Source: Physcomitrium patens | Lineage: Eukaryota; Streptophyta; Bryopsida; Funariales; Funariaceae | Assembly: GCF_000002425.4 (NCBI RefSeq) | Contig: NC_037271.1 | Coordinates: forward strand, 10,984,178-11,048,177 | Direction of reading: 5' to 3' | Length of the DNA stretch: 64,000 nt | Shown: in pieces, positions 1-12,899 of the stretch | How the letters are laid out: every line of letters begins with the position of its first letter | Position numbering within the stretch: position 1 is the first letter of the stretch | Program-made: the position numbers and the translations under genes | Notes under the pieces: model-generated | The model's input: the letters and a program-made list of their open reading frames with translations, nothing else | Databases searched by the model: none | Told to the model about the DNA's origin: nothing

Positions 1-78
1 GGTATAGCCTCTGCCCAGATGCCATCCCACAATGTACTTACACAGCGTAGTTTACGTCCACTGGAATAAGCGCGGATT

Positions 79-2279
79 TCATGCATTGTTGTAGATTTCC
101 AAGTTGGCAATTCTAACTCGTTTCAAACCACGCTCAACTGTTGCTGGACAGTCGAAATGCTCAAGACGCCTATCAATACGTGCTTAGTCATTAAAGAATA
201 AAGTACCTTGCAAGTAAGGGCCATGAACATAGCCATTGTACTCCTCGCTTGTGTGCTCGCCGGTGAAGTAGATAGTTTGGACCGGCGCCTGTTGAGTAAA
301 CCAAGCACAATTTGTTATTCATGTACCGCTTCCTCTCATTCAAAGGTTCCTTAAACAATCGCTTGCATGGCGATGGCTTACTTGAAGTTGCATGAAGATG
401 TTGGATTCCACGCCGATGGGCCAGTTGGAGAAGGTGCCTTTGAAGAAGGGATCAGCCAACCATCTTGGCACGTAGATGCTCTCGGCTTCAGGGACCTTGG
501 ACCCGAACATGTTGCGCAGCACAGCCATGATCTCTTGTAGTGTTTCACTGTCCTCCTGTTGCTCAATGCGGCGGGACTCTTCGTCTGTAACAGTCACCAT
601 GAGAATATTCTTCCCTGGAAATTCGCTGTCCAAGTTCTGCACTCACACAACAAAAACCATAGAGTTTCGGATCTAGGTTAATTGCTTCGAATATGAAGGC
701 ACTTGTAAGCTAGCTCTTTCACTGAATGAAGATGAAGTGAATGATCCGGTACCTGCCAGATCGGGTAGTAGCCTCGGCGCTCATCCGCATACAACCAAAA
801 CTTCGTCCCGGGACCGATGTTCCAGAATGTGTAGGGGAATTTTAAAAATATCTTGGTGTATACTGCCATGTCGAATGCGTAGATAGCTTTAAGCTTCCAA
901 AACGGCAAATCGGGCACGAAGTCTATCAGTTTGCTCTGGAGCACGCCCAGGCTAACAGACACAATGGCATAATCGGAAGTGTACACTTAACCGTTTTCTG
1001 TCGTCACTTTTACTCCCTTTTTGGTATACTCCACCTTGCGAACAACCTGAAGCATTGGAAGGTGATCCCACGACGTAATAAATCCTCCAGTAGAGCCGCA
1101 AGGACATGCATCGCATCGCAGAATACAGTTGTCGCAAACATACCTTGTTAAACTTGAGGCGTGGATCGGTGATCGTCTCGTTGTTGAAAGCAAGATACGA
1201 TTTAGCCAAATGATGGACTATGGATTTAAATCCGCGGGGATCATGAACGAATTGAAAAGCTTCTCCAAAATTGGTAATCGTCGGAAGGGGCTGCGTGCTC
1301 TTCAAACTCGTCACTCTCGGAGGTTCGGCGTATTCATAGTCGTTGTGATATAAGTCTAACACCATCTCTACTGGAGTACTCGGGGGGCAGGAAATCACCA
1401 ATGCACCACACCACATCGATCACACCCTACATCGTTCAAAAAAGCCTCAGCCACTAGTCATGAGGAAATCGAGCTTGGAAAACATCACAACATACCTGCC
1501 ATAGAACCGCTGGGCTACAAGCACCGATACATCCATCTCCTCTCCTTTCGTCAAGTCCTCTGATAAGGTTTCGGTGGATTCATATAGTTGTTCGACCATT
1601 TCGGATTGAGATAATGCGAGTGTAGGATTAACAAAACCTCTGTTGTAGGGCCATCGTGAAACATTTGCAAGTCAGAAACGGAGTCTGCTCATCCCACAGT
1701 TAATGCAAGCAAGATCTGTATGCATGGGTTTTTGAATGCTTACGAGGCGTCGTAGATGTTTTGAGAAGTGTTTTCGAAGGGGGAATAATCAGTAATGAGC
1801 CCAATCTCCCTGGCAAAGGGCAAGATTGGATTGACCTGAGGACCATCAGTGCCCTCGATCCAATTGGCGCCTTTCTCAATGACAACATCCCCAAACGTGT
1901 GTGTCATCATCCTCCCGCCTATCTCATGTCTCGCCTCCAGTATTATGATGTCTTTCACACCTTTGTCGTGTAAGTGCTTCCCCGCACTGATGCCTGCAAG
2001 TCGTTCCCAACCAGACAAAGCTCAAGAAAGTGTTGATAGTCATACCACCCTGTTGATAGTCGCACATCTTCAAAGAGCATGTTTCACTTGCATCTAGCTA
2101 CAGAAATCCGGATAACACTGAGTTGTGAGTCAACAATCACCTGACATGCCCGCTCCGATGATGATAGCCGTCGCATGGGTTGGGTCGGACGCATAGTGCC
2201 TCGCTGCATGCAAAATTTCCGTTGTACTCAGCAGCAGGAGCAACACCACCAACCCACCCTCCAAACGCCGGGGTGCCAT
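79..2279 (-). pseudogene. PAO: Polyamine oxidase gene (secreted, maize PAO1-like), eight exons with one premature stop
   Basis: The family oxidises spermidine and spermine with FAD and releases hydrogen peroxide, usually in the cell wall. Exons on the minus strand are 2279-2141, 1993-1744, 1639-1496, 1378-1144, 1046-753, 636-382, 288-207 and 182-79; every intron is GT-AG and all phases agree, giving 501 codons including the stop, the usual family length. Residues 1-26 look like a signal peptide (a Leu-rich stretch). The Rossmann motif GAGMSG spans intron 1 (residues 42-47). EARHEIGGRM, GANWIEG, AEPPRVTSL, SLGVLQS, FDMAVYTKIFLKFP, RRGYY, VTVTDEESRRIEQQ, FSNWPIGV and [16 protein letters not shown] follow in family order. 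The only lesion seen is an in-frame TAA at 989-987 (codon 276), after the residues ENG. This could be a recent pseudogene, a null allele or a sequencing error. Exon boundaries are my own reading. Confidence 0.88.
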
Positions 2280-3876
2280 GGCTGAAGCTGCAACACGGCA
2301 ACCAAACAAAACTCTCCCTATGAGCAGTCAGTTCATGGACACTCGCATTCTACTCCACCTCTCTCACACTCTCTCTCTCGCTGTCTCCAACAACGACTTG
2401 AGCTCAAAAGACCCCCAAAACTTGGTGTGTCCACGAGGTTCTCGCCACTTGGGCAGATGATAAATCCCACTGGAATCTCATAGATACTGGTCTAGGCAAG
2501 TCTCACACTTGTACCAGATTAACCGAACAGAGGAATTGGTCCTTGCCGGACCTGGCTAGGCATATTTTAAACCATATTTTTCTGCAATAGAGAAACTATT
2601 TGTGTCTAAAAAAGGAAAAAAGAAGGGCCCCACCACTCCAATCCTATCACACCTGCACAAGACTGTACATCCGCCTTTTAACACACGTTGAGGCAATGGT
2701 CAGCTGCACCACGATGCATGGTGCTATTGCCCACGACAGTTACATAGGTTTGCGCATAACAATGCAGTACACGAACTCGTTCGTAAAAAATGGTAAACAA
2801 ATAACAACACCATGAGTACATTAAGCTTGAGACAAGGCTCGTCTGTTTGGAGTGTTTGAGGACTGAATCGAACACTCTCAGCTAGACGAGAATCATCGAA
2901 CACTCTCAACTAGACCAAACAGTGCAAATGTCATTGCAAATGTTAGTGTGTGTGTCCACATCTATAAAAACAAATGTACCTTGTCCAGACTTTTAACCGA
3001 AAGCCAGAATTCATATTAGCTTGTACTGATATAGCCTGGACTCCTTTCGCAGTCTGTAAGCAGGAATACTTTCTACACTGTCATGGATAAGGACTGATAT
3101 CACGTCATGTTAAGCCATCACTACTGGCAAGGATTATGTACTTCATGTCTAGTGTGAAATAATGTTGTGGATGAAGAGAGAATATCGTATATCAGTTAGT
3201 TTTTTTCTTCTTCATTTTTTCTTTTTTCCACATTAAATGGTTGGGTAAAAGAAATGGTGATTTAGATTGAGATTCATGTGCAGTAATCATTTGCCAGGAA
3301 TTTGGCAGAATTAGCTCCAGTTTTTATGCTCTTCAATTGCAGGCATTAAATGTTTATGTTGTTATTGAAGGTGTGTGTTGACTTGAATCATATCGACTTT
3401 ATGCATTACTACATTATGACTATTATATTTCAAGGAAATCAAAATTATATCAAAATTTAACAGTATATTAATAGAAAAGTTGATTACATTCAATTTTGTT
3501 TTCTAATATTATATATGTATACTAATTTTGTATAGTTTTTAATTGTGCCGGTTTTTGCTTCCACGAGAGTCTTGTGCCAAACTATGTTGAATCTGCGGAC
3601 AGACATGGGTGCATCCAACAGAGGAAAATGACTTCATTTTCAGAGATGTCCTTAGTAGACTGCACAGCTCACAGGAGGATAGAATCTTACATGGATAGGG
3701 TGCTGGAGTCACTGTTCACGAGGGAAGGCGACACATGCTGCGGCTGCCATGATCAGAAGAATGGTGAGATGCATCCGTGTAAAGCCCTCTGACGCACACC
3801 TATCAATGCGTTCGCAACAAGGATTTGAGCGTGCAGAGGAGCAGAAATCTACTGGACCGAGATATAAATATCCATA

Positions 3877-3907
<31 letters not shown>

Positions 3908-6112
3908 CAAAAAGAATCAATTTATTAATTATTATTGATATTTACCTTTCTTTACGGAGGTAAAGTTATTAAATATGAACTATTTTTAGTTTTATAAATA
4001 ATTTGATTAAAAACCAAATATGTTCATAAATTCATTGACTGATAAGTACATGTTTTTAGATATTAAAGAATTTATTGACATCTTTATGTACTTTAATAAA
4101 ATTATCTATAATTTTTTAAAAAAAAACATTCAAAAACCTTATATACCAGAGTACATATTAAAGTACATAATATCTATTGACTACTAAGTTTTATATTTCT
4201 ATAATAAGTAAATATTACATTATATAATAATCAAATGATATAATTGTTAGAAAAAAGAATAAGCTTGTTATCGAAAATGTAGCACATGGACAGCCAACAC
4301 CCCAAGCTGAAAAATTCTTTACTTTTTATAGGTACAGACCCATGGAAGAGCTTAGGGTTAGGGTAGAGGCTCCAGACCACATAGGACAGTTCTTAACAGT
4401 TGAAAAGCCCCATCTCTCTTCTCCAAGAGGCTGGAGAGAAACCTTCATTTCCACACAATTTCTAAAAACACAATTATCAATACCAATATTTTTTTCAATC
4501 AAAAAGTACACCATACGAATACATACAAACAAATTTTGAGTTTAGTTAATGTATTCAACAAAACCCGCTTATTACACACTAGCTGAACTTTCTACTAAGA
4601 TTTCCAGTGGAACTTCTTATGGTAACCTATTTTTGGTTTCAGTGTTAACCAAATATGCCAAGGTAATCCTCTCAAGCATATCAGCTTTCTAATAAAAAAA
4701 ATAAAATAAAATAAAAAACATACACACACACTCACACACAACAACGTTATGGCCCGCACTGGAAACCCAGTCAAGACCCCACGTCTCTCTCAAAAACACT
4801 AGAAAATGGTGTCAAACTCACTCACATTCAACCATAATAGAGCAAATTCTGAGAGTTTGTTCTCAAAGAATTTACTCCTGGTCAAATATTTTGTTCTGTT
4901 TTCCACGCATGTCTTGCTTAGAATTAGGCTTTGAATTAGTTAACCGGTTTTGGTTAACTAAATTGTCACTTCCTGGAATGGGATTCCAATTTCAAACAAT
5001 TCTACTCAGAATCCAGTTTAGCCATACCCAACACCCTCCCCTCGCTTTTCTAAACAATAACCACACAAACACAAATGTATGCCTGGGATAAGTTGTATAC
5101 AACGTACCACTGCACACAACACACACATTACAACACAGATCCACTACAACAAGAATTTGGTCAAAAAGAGAAGTAATCGTCTCTCTTATGTAAAACTTGA
5201 TTCCACATTCTAATATGTAGAGTCACCCACAGTTAATGCTTCTGGCTAAAATCGTAGCAATTGGCAAAGTCTGTGATATTCTGATTGTTGTTGACCAAGG
5301 CAGCTTAACCAATTCAACTATCAACAAGGTAACGATGCCTAAAACCAAATGATCATGTACAAGTTAACCAATTTAAAAGTAACGAATCATCATTTTCAGG
5401 TTAACAGTGGGCACAACGACCAACGATAGAATTATCGTGATTGATTTAAAAGTGATGAAGAATTTGACGCACCTCTTAAGCTGCTGGATTCATTAAACGA
5501 CTAAAATGACAAACACGATGAGTAGACGATTCTGTATGCGACATTACACTAATTTCGAATGTACGAAATAGTCAAGTCCTACTCCTAACCAGACTCTCCC
5601 CTTCCTCTCCATCAAGTTGCGTCTGTTGCGCTCATACTAAATTTTCTATTATCATTTCTAAATATGCATAATGCATCGGACTGCGCACAGCCCGATGTTA
5701 GATTTAAAATCTCAGCAGAGTCAGTGTCTCCAACAACGGTGATTGAAAAACGCCCAAGCAATACTCCGTGTACACTGAATCATCTCGTAGTTTAAAGTGA
5801 GAATTCATTCATGTCAAGGTCATGGCTCGGATAACCAAAACTCTCTTTACCTGGCAAAAGGAATTAAAAATTTTAAAAAATAAAAAATAACATGTCGCCA
5901 AGTTATGTATTCTAAACAACTTGATACTAGGAACCATGTGTTTGCTCTTCTTTCCTCTTCAAAGAAAGTATTCTATCTATCAATTTCTAATCAAATTTTG
6001 TTCAACTAGCCACTATCTATCCTATCACTTAGCTAAAAAAATTCATCTATATCTACTCTCTAAGAAAATATAATTTTCAATGATCTTCACAATAATTATT
6101 AGATGAAAGTAT
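2280..6112. other. Intergenic, no supported gene
   Basis: The first 250 bases lie upstream of the polyamine oxidase start and contain a CT-rich stretch near 2356-2390 that may belong to its promoter. Two near-identical copies of a short motif (TCGAACACTCTCA) lie near 2870 and 2898. A 72-codon plus-strand frame at 3574-3792 is less AT-rich than its surroundings but matches nothing I recognise. A CA-rich patch lies at about 4718-4742. The rest is AT-rich without visible gene structure. Confidence 0.6.
3887..3907. repeat. (TA)n microsatellite
   Basis: A run of alternating T and A follows a short TG run. Similar tracts recur through the AT-rich parts of the window. Confidence 0.9.
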
Positions 6113-6610
6113 TGTCATGAATAGAAAATTTTCATCTCATCAATAATGAAGATCATTTGAATTAGTCATGTGAAAGTTAGCTCAGAAGGACCTAACTAAC
6201 TTAAGATGAGATTGCTTCTTGATTCTTGACATGAGGGACAATTCTTGAGGCAAGGGAAGTAGATTTTGGCAAGAACTTATTAATTCACCTGATTAGTAAT
6301 TAACTTGCTTACTAAGGTATTAGGTATAAATTTGGTAATAAATCATGTATTTGAGGAGAAGAGAGTGATAGTATTCATATAAACATATGTCATTTGTATC
6401 ATCTTCACTTAATAAAGATAGATTTATATTATTGAGTATCATCAAGTTGTTTAATTAAGAATGATCCTTATGAAACTTGAGATTATTCATGCATGTTGGA
6501 ATAAGGGCTAAAGAGTGGATGAAGTCAAGAGCTAATGAGATCAACATGCTAATACTTTCTTTTAAATTAGTCAGTTCTAAAAGAGTTCCAAGAAACTAAA
6601 ATGCTTTGCA
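6113..6610 (+). repeat. Element F 5' LTR (decayed)
   Basis: It aligns along nearly its whole length with 14981-15485, sharing the start TGTCATGA, TTAGTCATGTGAAAGTTAGC, CCTAACTAACTT, AATAAAGATAGATT and the closing AAGAAACTAAA. Divergence is high with small indels, so insertion is old. The 3' boundary is uncertain by some 20 bases, and no clear primer-binding site follows. Confidence 0.65.
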
Positions 6611-7397
6611 TCTTTAGTTCCATTGCTAAAATACAAATTTGTCTCTATTCCAAAAAATTCAACAATATAGATAGAGACGATTTTGATCTTATGAACATAT
6701 CCATGATCAAATATTGATAGTGACAATGAGAGGATGTCGAAACTATAGTGTGGTTTCAAAAAAGCCTACCCTACAAGATTTGATATTGTTTAAAATCATG
6801 ATTATTTCATTTTAGAAAGAAAATAGGAGGCAAAGACCAAATTTTCTTTTGTATGTAGATTTCTAATCTTTCCTTGAAAGTATATTGAGTTAGTATTTGT
6901 ATTTAGTTTAAATTACATACTTTATGATTGGTTAGTAGAACTCGATGTGTTGTATGTAACAATCTTTGTTTATATGGCATTAAGATTATCAAATGTGAAA
7001 ACTATCTAATAAATTGGTCATGCTAACTTGATGTTGCATAGGCAAGTACTCCTGTATCTTACCACCATAGCTAATGCATGCAATTTTTAAAGTTTATATA
7101 TCATGTTTAGATGAAGTTTAAACATATTTTGAATCAAACTTACTTAAACTATTAGGCAGTCAATCAAGAATTTTCTATATAATAAAACATTTATAACAAT
7201 AGTAGAATATGATAATCTTTGTGGGTAGATCAAACACATAATTGTTAAAGTCTACAAAAGGTTACAACCAATAAAGATAAAAGATAATGTATTTATTGAG
7301 TATAAAATATCACTCAAAGAACATAGTAGCAAAAGTGAAGATGATACATAAGACCTAAATCATTTTAAAAAAAATAGACTATAGTTTGAATGATGGA

Positions 7398-7888
7398 TGT
7401 TATGGATATATATAGATATACTAGTAAATACCTATATGGTTAGGTAGAAGTAGGTAAAAGTAGAAAAAAATAGGATAATTTCATAATATCTTTTAGAAAA
7501 GCTTCTTAGAAGCTTAATAGACATTGCTTGGATTTTATGTCTTTGTAGTTGATTAGTAGGTTAGAAACTTGATCAACAAGTTAATCATGTGTTGGTAGCT
7601 TGCGGAACAAGCTAACTATGTGGTACACATATAAAAAATTTGCCTTGCAAGCTAAGATATGTGTCTTGCATAGTCAACATGCTTTGGAGGTCATATAGAA
7701 CATCTCTACATAGTTCCTAGTTAAGAGTATATATGGAGGCAAGAGTGAAACCTTCTTAATTCTTGTCAATGTCTTTTTAGTCTTTAATCTTATTTCAAGT
7801 CTTTCTAGTCTTTTATCTTTAGCAATAGCCATTTTAGTTCAATAATATATCATCTTTGAGTGACTTTCTAGTTCTTTTCAGTATCACA
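7398..7888 (+). repeat. Decayed solo LTR of the A/B/C gypsy family inside element F
   Basis: Read on the plus strand, this stretch matches the sense strand of the B and C LTRs piece by piece: TGTTATGGATAT at the start, AGGTAGAAGTAGGTAAAAGTAG, GCTTCTTAGAAGCTT, AAGCTAACTATGTGG, a TATA box (GTATATATGG, about 7730), then GAGGCAAGAGTGAA, TTCTTGTCAA and AGCAATAGCCATTTTAG. It ends near TATCACA. No gypsy leader or primer-binding sequence follows, so it looks like a solo or truncated LTR that landed in element F. Confidence 0.6.
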
Positions 7889-8479
7889 AGAGTATATTGA
7901 GGATTTTTTTCTTTAAGATTCATGTCCTTGCCAATGGAACCGATTTTCATTTATGGAGGTTATATTTTGATGGATCAGTAGTAAAAAGTACGGATTGGAT
8001 ATAGATATAATTTTATAAGGATCTTATGGTAAAAGATATATGATACAACAAAAATTAGAAGAAAATATGAATTATAATTAGGCCAAATATAACACTTTAG
8101 CATGTGGATTAAAAATAGCCTAACAGATTGGTCTTGAAAATATATTAGTATAAGAAAATTTGAAGTTAATTTGCTAATAAGTGGTTGAAAATTGGTAAGT
8201 TAAGTCTAATGGCATATAGCCATTTATCAAAGGATTTTAGAACTAAAAAGTAGATTTAGCATTATATTTATAAGTCACATTTTTAAAACAAAAAATTAAA
8301 TAGCTGATTGATTAAAAAAGACAGCCATCCAAAATTAAACTTCAAAGTAGATACATGCATTAAAAGTATGATTGAAATATTTGAAAATTTAAAAAAAAAT
8401 CTTTTAGAGAAAATAACAAGAAAAGTAGTTTACAAATTAGTAAAAGAAGTTGTGATGCCTACATTAATGCCAAATTAAA

Positions 8480-8830
8480 AAACAAAGAGTGATGGTGGTA
8501 ATTCCAATGTACCATGGAGAGGATCATGTGGATCCTAAAGTATATCTCCATAAATTTAAAAGTGCGTGTATGAAAAATTAAGATAAGAATGAAGAGTCTT
8601 GGCTATTATTGTTTTATAATTTTATAGAACATGCAACTGAAAGGTGATATAAGAGGCATACAAAGGTAATTTATATAAATTAAGATGAAATAAAAAAGTA
8701 TTTTTCACCAAATTTCAATCAAAAGAAAGTTTTTTGAACTTATTAGGATCCTTGAATTCAACCAAAAAGGCCACTTACAATAAAATTATCCTCTAAAAAA
8801 ATAAAATAGTCTACCTTTTGATATAAAAAG
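8480..8830 (+). pseudogene. Element F gag remnant
   Basis: Translation around 8500-8720 gives MYHGEDHVDPKVYLHKFKS followed by a stretch like the Retrotrans_gag pattern in which a patterned helix ends in a conserved W and YF motif. Several stops and frame changes are present. It is too decayed to delimit precisely. Confidence 0.5.
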
Positions 8831-10299
8831 AAAGATAGGCAAAGTAAACTTGATATATCTTTTTTTTAGTGAGAGGCTAAAGTCATGGTTGTAAAAAGAG
8901 AAAAAACCAAAGATATGGAATCTCTTAAGCAACAAAAATACAAAAATTCACAATCGTTAAAAGTAGGGCTCATAGTCCTAGAAAGAAGATTGGAATTGAC
9001 AACTTGTTGCTAAGCAAGGAACTACAAGAGTATTCAATAATAACTATATTAGGCCATAAAAATATCTTTATTATCGTTGATTAGTTGATTACAAAATGTC
9101 TTTTGTATTACAGAGACTTAAGAGCCTATATTAGCATTCGAAGGTTGAAAGAAATCGGTATTGCTAATACTTTCAAACATAAGAGACTGCCAATAAATCT
9201 AAATTCATCATAAATAGAAGTCATCATAAATAGATGGATAGTAAGGAGCAACTTAATAAATGGAGACATAATAGTCAATGTGATAGCTAGTTGGTTTATA
9301 AGAGAAGTAAGATTAGAACCAACTTGACCATCATTGTTTTGCTTTGAAGCAATAGATCAAAGAAATATTAAATCTTTGGATTTGATTGCAAATCTTCTAA
9401 TAATTGTGAATAATATAATTGTTAATATAGACTTCTATGTTTTTGAGATCACAAATTGAAGTCAAAGTTATTCAATTATATGAGATCAATCCTATTTATG
9501 AGAAGTCAATGCAATTAATTATTGAAAATATGGACAAATAAAAATTGGCTTAAAGAACAACCATGTAAAAATTAGAGTAATGAAGTAGTCTTTTAATAAT
9601 ATTGATGATGTTTCTTTTCTAAAATAATCATCCAATAAATTCCAAAGGTCATCATTGAATTTGAATTATATTACTAACTTTGCCAAAGAATCTAGTAATG
9701 ATATAGGAGTAGCCAAGCTTTTTTTTCTTTAGATTCATTATTGGAAGCAATAACACATTACCTCAGGATTAATTTAAAGCTAACTACAATCCTAATTAGA
9801 TTGCTAGAAGTAAGAGATCTAATTTGATTGAAACCAATCTTAATATAACTAAAAAAAATAAGTTTAATTCTTTGATCAAAGAATTTTTGATTTTGTTTGT
9901 CATCTCCTATTCACATCTATCTATTATTGACCTAGAATAATACAACATAGATTTAGAAGAGAAAGCCAAGCTTGTCCATGCTTGTCAAAAGTAAATGGTA
10001 CTAGATAAAATGACTATTCTTAAACTTGAGCTCAATTAATTTTTATAAGGAGAATTTAGTATTCCATTGACTAATATACAATGCATATTGTCCATCATCA
10101 TTATGTCTAAGAGTAGTAGCAAATAGAGAGTTTATATAAAACATAAAGCCCTAAATTAAATAACTAAGAAAGATAAATAATCCATTTTTTTATAGACCAA
10201 TTATTAGATGAGGTTTTAAGGCATGATGTGGTATCATTTTATTATAGTTATGCAAGATATCATCAAGTGGAAATTAGAAAAGAGGATGTGATAAAGACC

Positions 10300-11090
10300 A
10301 CATTCTCTACTTTTTGGATCATATTTGCCAATAAAAAGATGCCATTTAGTCCATGTAATGCAAGAAAGATGTTCCAATAAGTACAAACGAAATTCTTTGT
10401 TCTTCTAATTAAGAAGTCTCTCAAAGTATACTTGAACAATTTTTACATATATGGTCCTAGAAACAAGCATGTAGAGCAACTTGGACAAGTGTTTTAAAGG
10501 CTTAGCAAACATGAAGAAAGTTTCAACCTCAAGAAGTATCAATTTGATTATGATGAAGGAATTTGCTAGGACATATCATTTTCAAGGAAGGGATTTGGAT
10601 TAATGAAGAGAAAGTCAAGAAGATACTCAAATTCTATGCACCTTAAAATTAAGTAGAGGTTCAAAAATTCTAAGGAATAGTAAACTACTACAATATATTC
10701 ATTCATAATTTGGCAAGCAAGGAAAGGCCAATAATGCACTTACTATCGGCTAAGATAGATTTTAAATGGATGAAGAAATGTAAAGATATATTAGCATATA
10801 TTAAAAAATACTTGAGAAGGAAGTTAATAATACAAAATTCTAATTGGACTAAATCTTTCATTGTTAATTCCTCTTCTAAAACCAATTTAATAGCTTATGT
10901 GCTCATCTAAAATAATAAAAGTGAGAAAAGACACCTAATGTATTATACTAATTGTATGCTAAGCTCAATCAAGATAAGTCATAAAAAATCCAAAAAATTC
11001 ATTATGTCTTTATTATTTGTATTTATAAAATTTAAATATTATTTATTATAAAGAAAATTTTTAGTAGAAGTTTAATACTCTTAAGAAGGA
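10300..11090 (+). pseudogene. Element F reverse transcriptase and RNase H remnant
   Basis: In order one can read MPFSPCNARKMFQ (family MPFGLCNAPATFQ), VYLNNFYIYG in place of the catalytic YxDD box, LKKYQFDYDEG, GHIIFKEGIWINEEKVKKIL, a VNYYNIFI stretch, then RNase H-like IDFKWMKKCKDILAYIKKYL and KFKYYLL. The active-site Asp pair is changed to Asn and there are stops throughout, so it is dead. The wording of the RNase H part recalls Tat/Athila-type plant gypsy elements. Confidence 0.65.
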
Positions 11091-11559
11091 CTTAAATGAT
11101 TAATGACATAAACTTATCATACAAATAGGATGGCTTATTTGTTGGCGGCTTTGCAATAGTTTGTCTTATTGATCAAGAAAGTAAAAAGATATTATAATCT
11201 ATAATTAGAGATTCTTTTAGAATTGTGACAATTGTCAAAAGGTCACAAGGATAGCTTTTTTGATGAGGTCAAATGCTACATCTTCAAAGAAATTGCATCC
11301 AATAAAAAGTCTTTAGTTGATTTTTGACATAAGCTTATACTTAAAAATATGGTTTTTGCTATTGATTCCATAGTGTCCTTAAGAAGAAAATTTTGACATC
11401 AAAGTATGTAGGATACTTTGATCAATGATGTGCTATATTGGATAAGATGTGATAAAATTTTATAAACGATTGTAGGACCTACAAAAGCAAAATTAATCCT
11501 ATAGCAATGTTGCAATGGAATATGTAGATGACACTACGTAGCAAATAGCATGGCCAAAA

Positions 11560-12450
11560 AGATAGTCATAGTAGGAATTTATTGGCCAAAGTTATTTCAG
11601 AATAACATAGATTATTGCAAGTCTTATTATTCATATCAAACCTACGGTCAGTAATAATTTTCACATACTAAATTCTATTCCATTAAGCCAAGTGGAATTT
11701 TAGAAAAATAAAAAGTAGATTTTATAGGATCCTTATTATTAATATTGGTTATCCTTATTACTGCAAAGTTTAACCAATATTTCATCGTAGCAATGGATTA
11801 TCTATCTATATGGTGTGAGATAGTTCTTGTAAAATGGTGCATTCAAGAGATAGTAGTAGACTTCATTTTTCAATAAGTTGTATGTAGATATAAGTGTCTA
11901 CTTGAGATTGTAATTGATAGAAGTTTCCATTTTGTTAGTAGGTTAGTCTTTAATTTACTTCAAAAGATGTTCGTAAAACATAAGAGATCTAGCTCTTATT
12001 ATTCTAACTTAGTTGAGAGAATGAATGATAGAATATGTGATATCATAGTAAAAGTAGTATTAAATAAACAAAGATGATAGAACACTCACATTGATGATGC
12101 ATTTTGAACCTATAGAACAGCTTATAAAACCATTAAGAGATTTTTTCCATTCTATCCAGCTTTTTGATTCAAAACCATCTAACCAATAGAACTAAAAATT
12201 CCTTTCATATACAGTGCACTAGTACATTGATTAGAACAATAAAAAAAATCTCAAAGCAAGATTATTATAGTTAGAAAGGCTTGAAAAAAGACAACAATAA
12301 GTATTTCTTTTGAATCACACATCTCAACAAAGAAGAAAATTCATACATGATGCAATGTCTAAAGTTATAGAATACTAAATCGGAGACTTGGTTATTTTGA
12401 TGTGCGTCACTAAATTGACTCACTTATCTATTTAATATTAAAAAATTACA
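11560..12450 (+). pseudogene. Element F integrase remnant
   Basis: A zinc-finger-like piece (FIGQSYF with a Cys-Tyr-Ser-Cys-like stretch near 11620) is followed by EIVIDRSFHFVSRLVFNLL, matching the second catalytic Asp region, and SNLVERMNDRI, matching the Glu region. Near 12380 comes IGDLVIL, typical of the C-terminal part after the integrase core. Stops break all frames. Confidence 0.6.
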
Positions 12451-12899
12451 CTTATTATCTTTAAAATCATAAGTTTTGTAAGTTAATAGTAGAATTCTTA
12501 GATAAATAAGAAATATACTATTAATGGTGGATATACAACCTACATTAGAATTTATTAAGATAAATTTCTAAAAAAAAATAAGATTTTTTTCTAAATTAAT
12601 TAATAACAATATGATGGTCCAAGAGAAGTAGCCTTATTGTTATGGATTCTTAATTATGATAGGAAGCTAAGAAAGAATGGTTGATTCAAATTAATTCAAA
12701 TATATATAGATTTGAAGAAAAAAAAAATAGAAAAAAATAAATAAGTAAATAAAAATAGTAGATGGAACAGAAATCCGAAAGGAAGAGAAAAAAAAGAAGA
12801 GAAAAGAGAAGAGGAGAAGAAAAAGAAGAAGAGGACGAAAGAGGAAGCATAAAAGAAAACAACAAAAAGAAGACAGGATAAAGAAAAAGAAAAAGGGGA

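Noticed and set aside
1620-1690. Suspected second lesion (lost splice acceptor) before exon 3 of the polyamine oxidase gene
   Set aside because: An acceptor at 1641-1640 restores the frame and gives residues that fit the family, so only the TAA at 987-989 remains as a defect.
3574-3792. 72-codon plus-strand frame as a small gene
   Set aside because: No motif, no splice partner and no supporting context; kept only as a remark in the intergenic entry.
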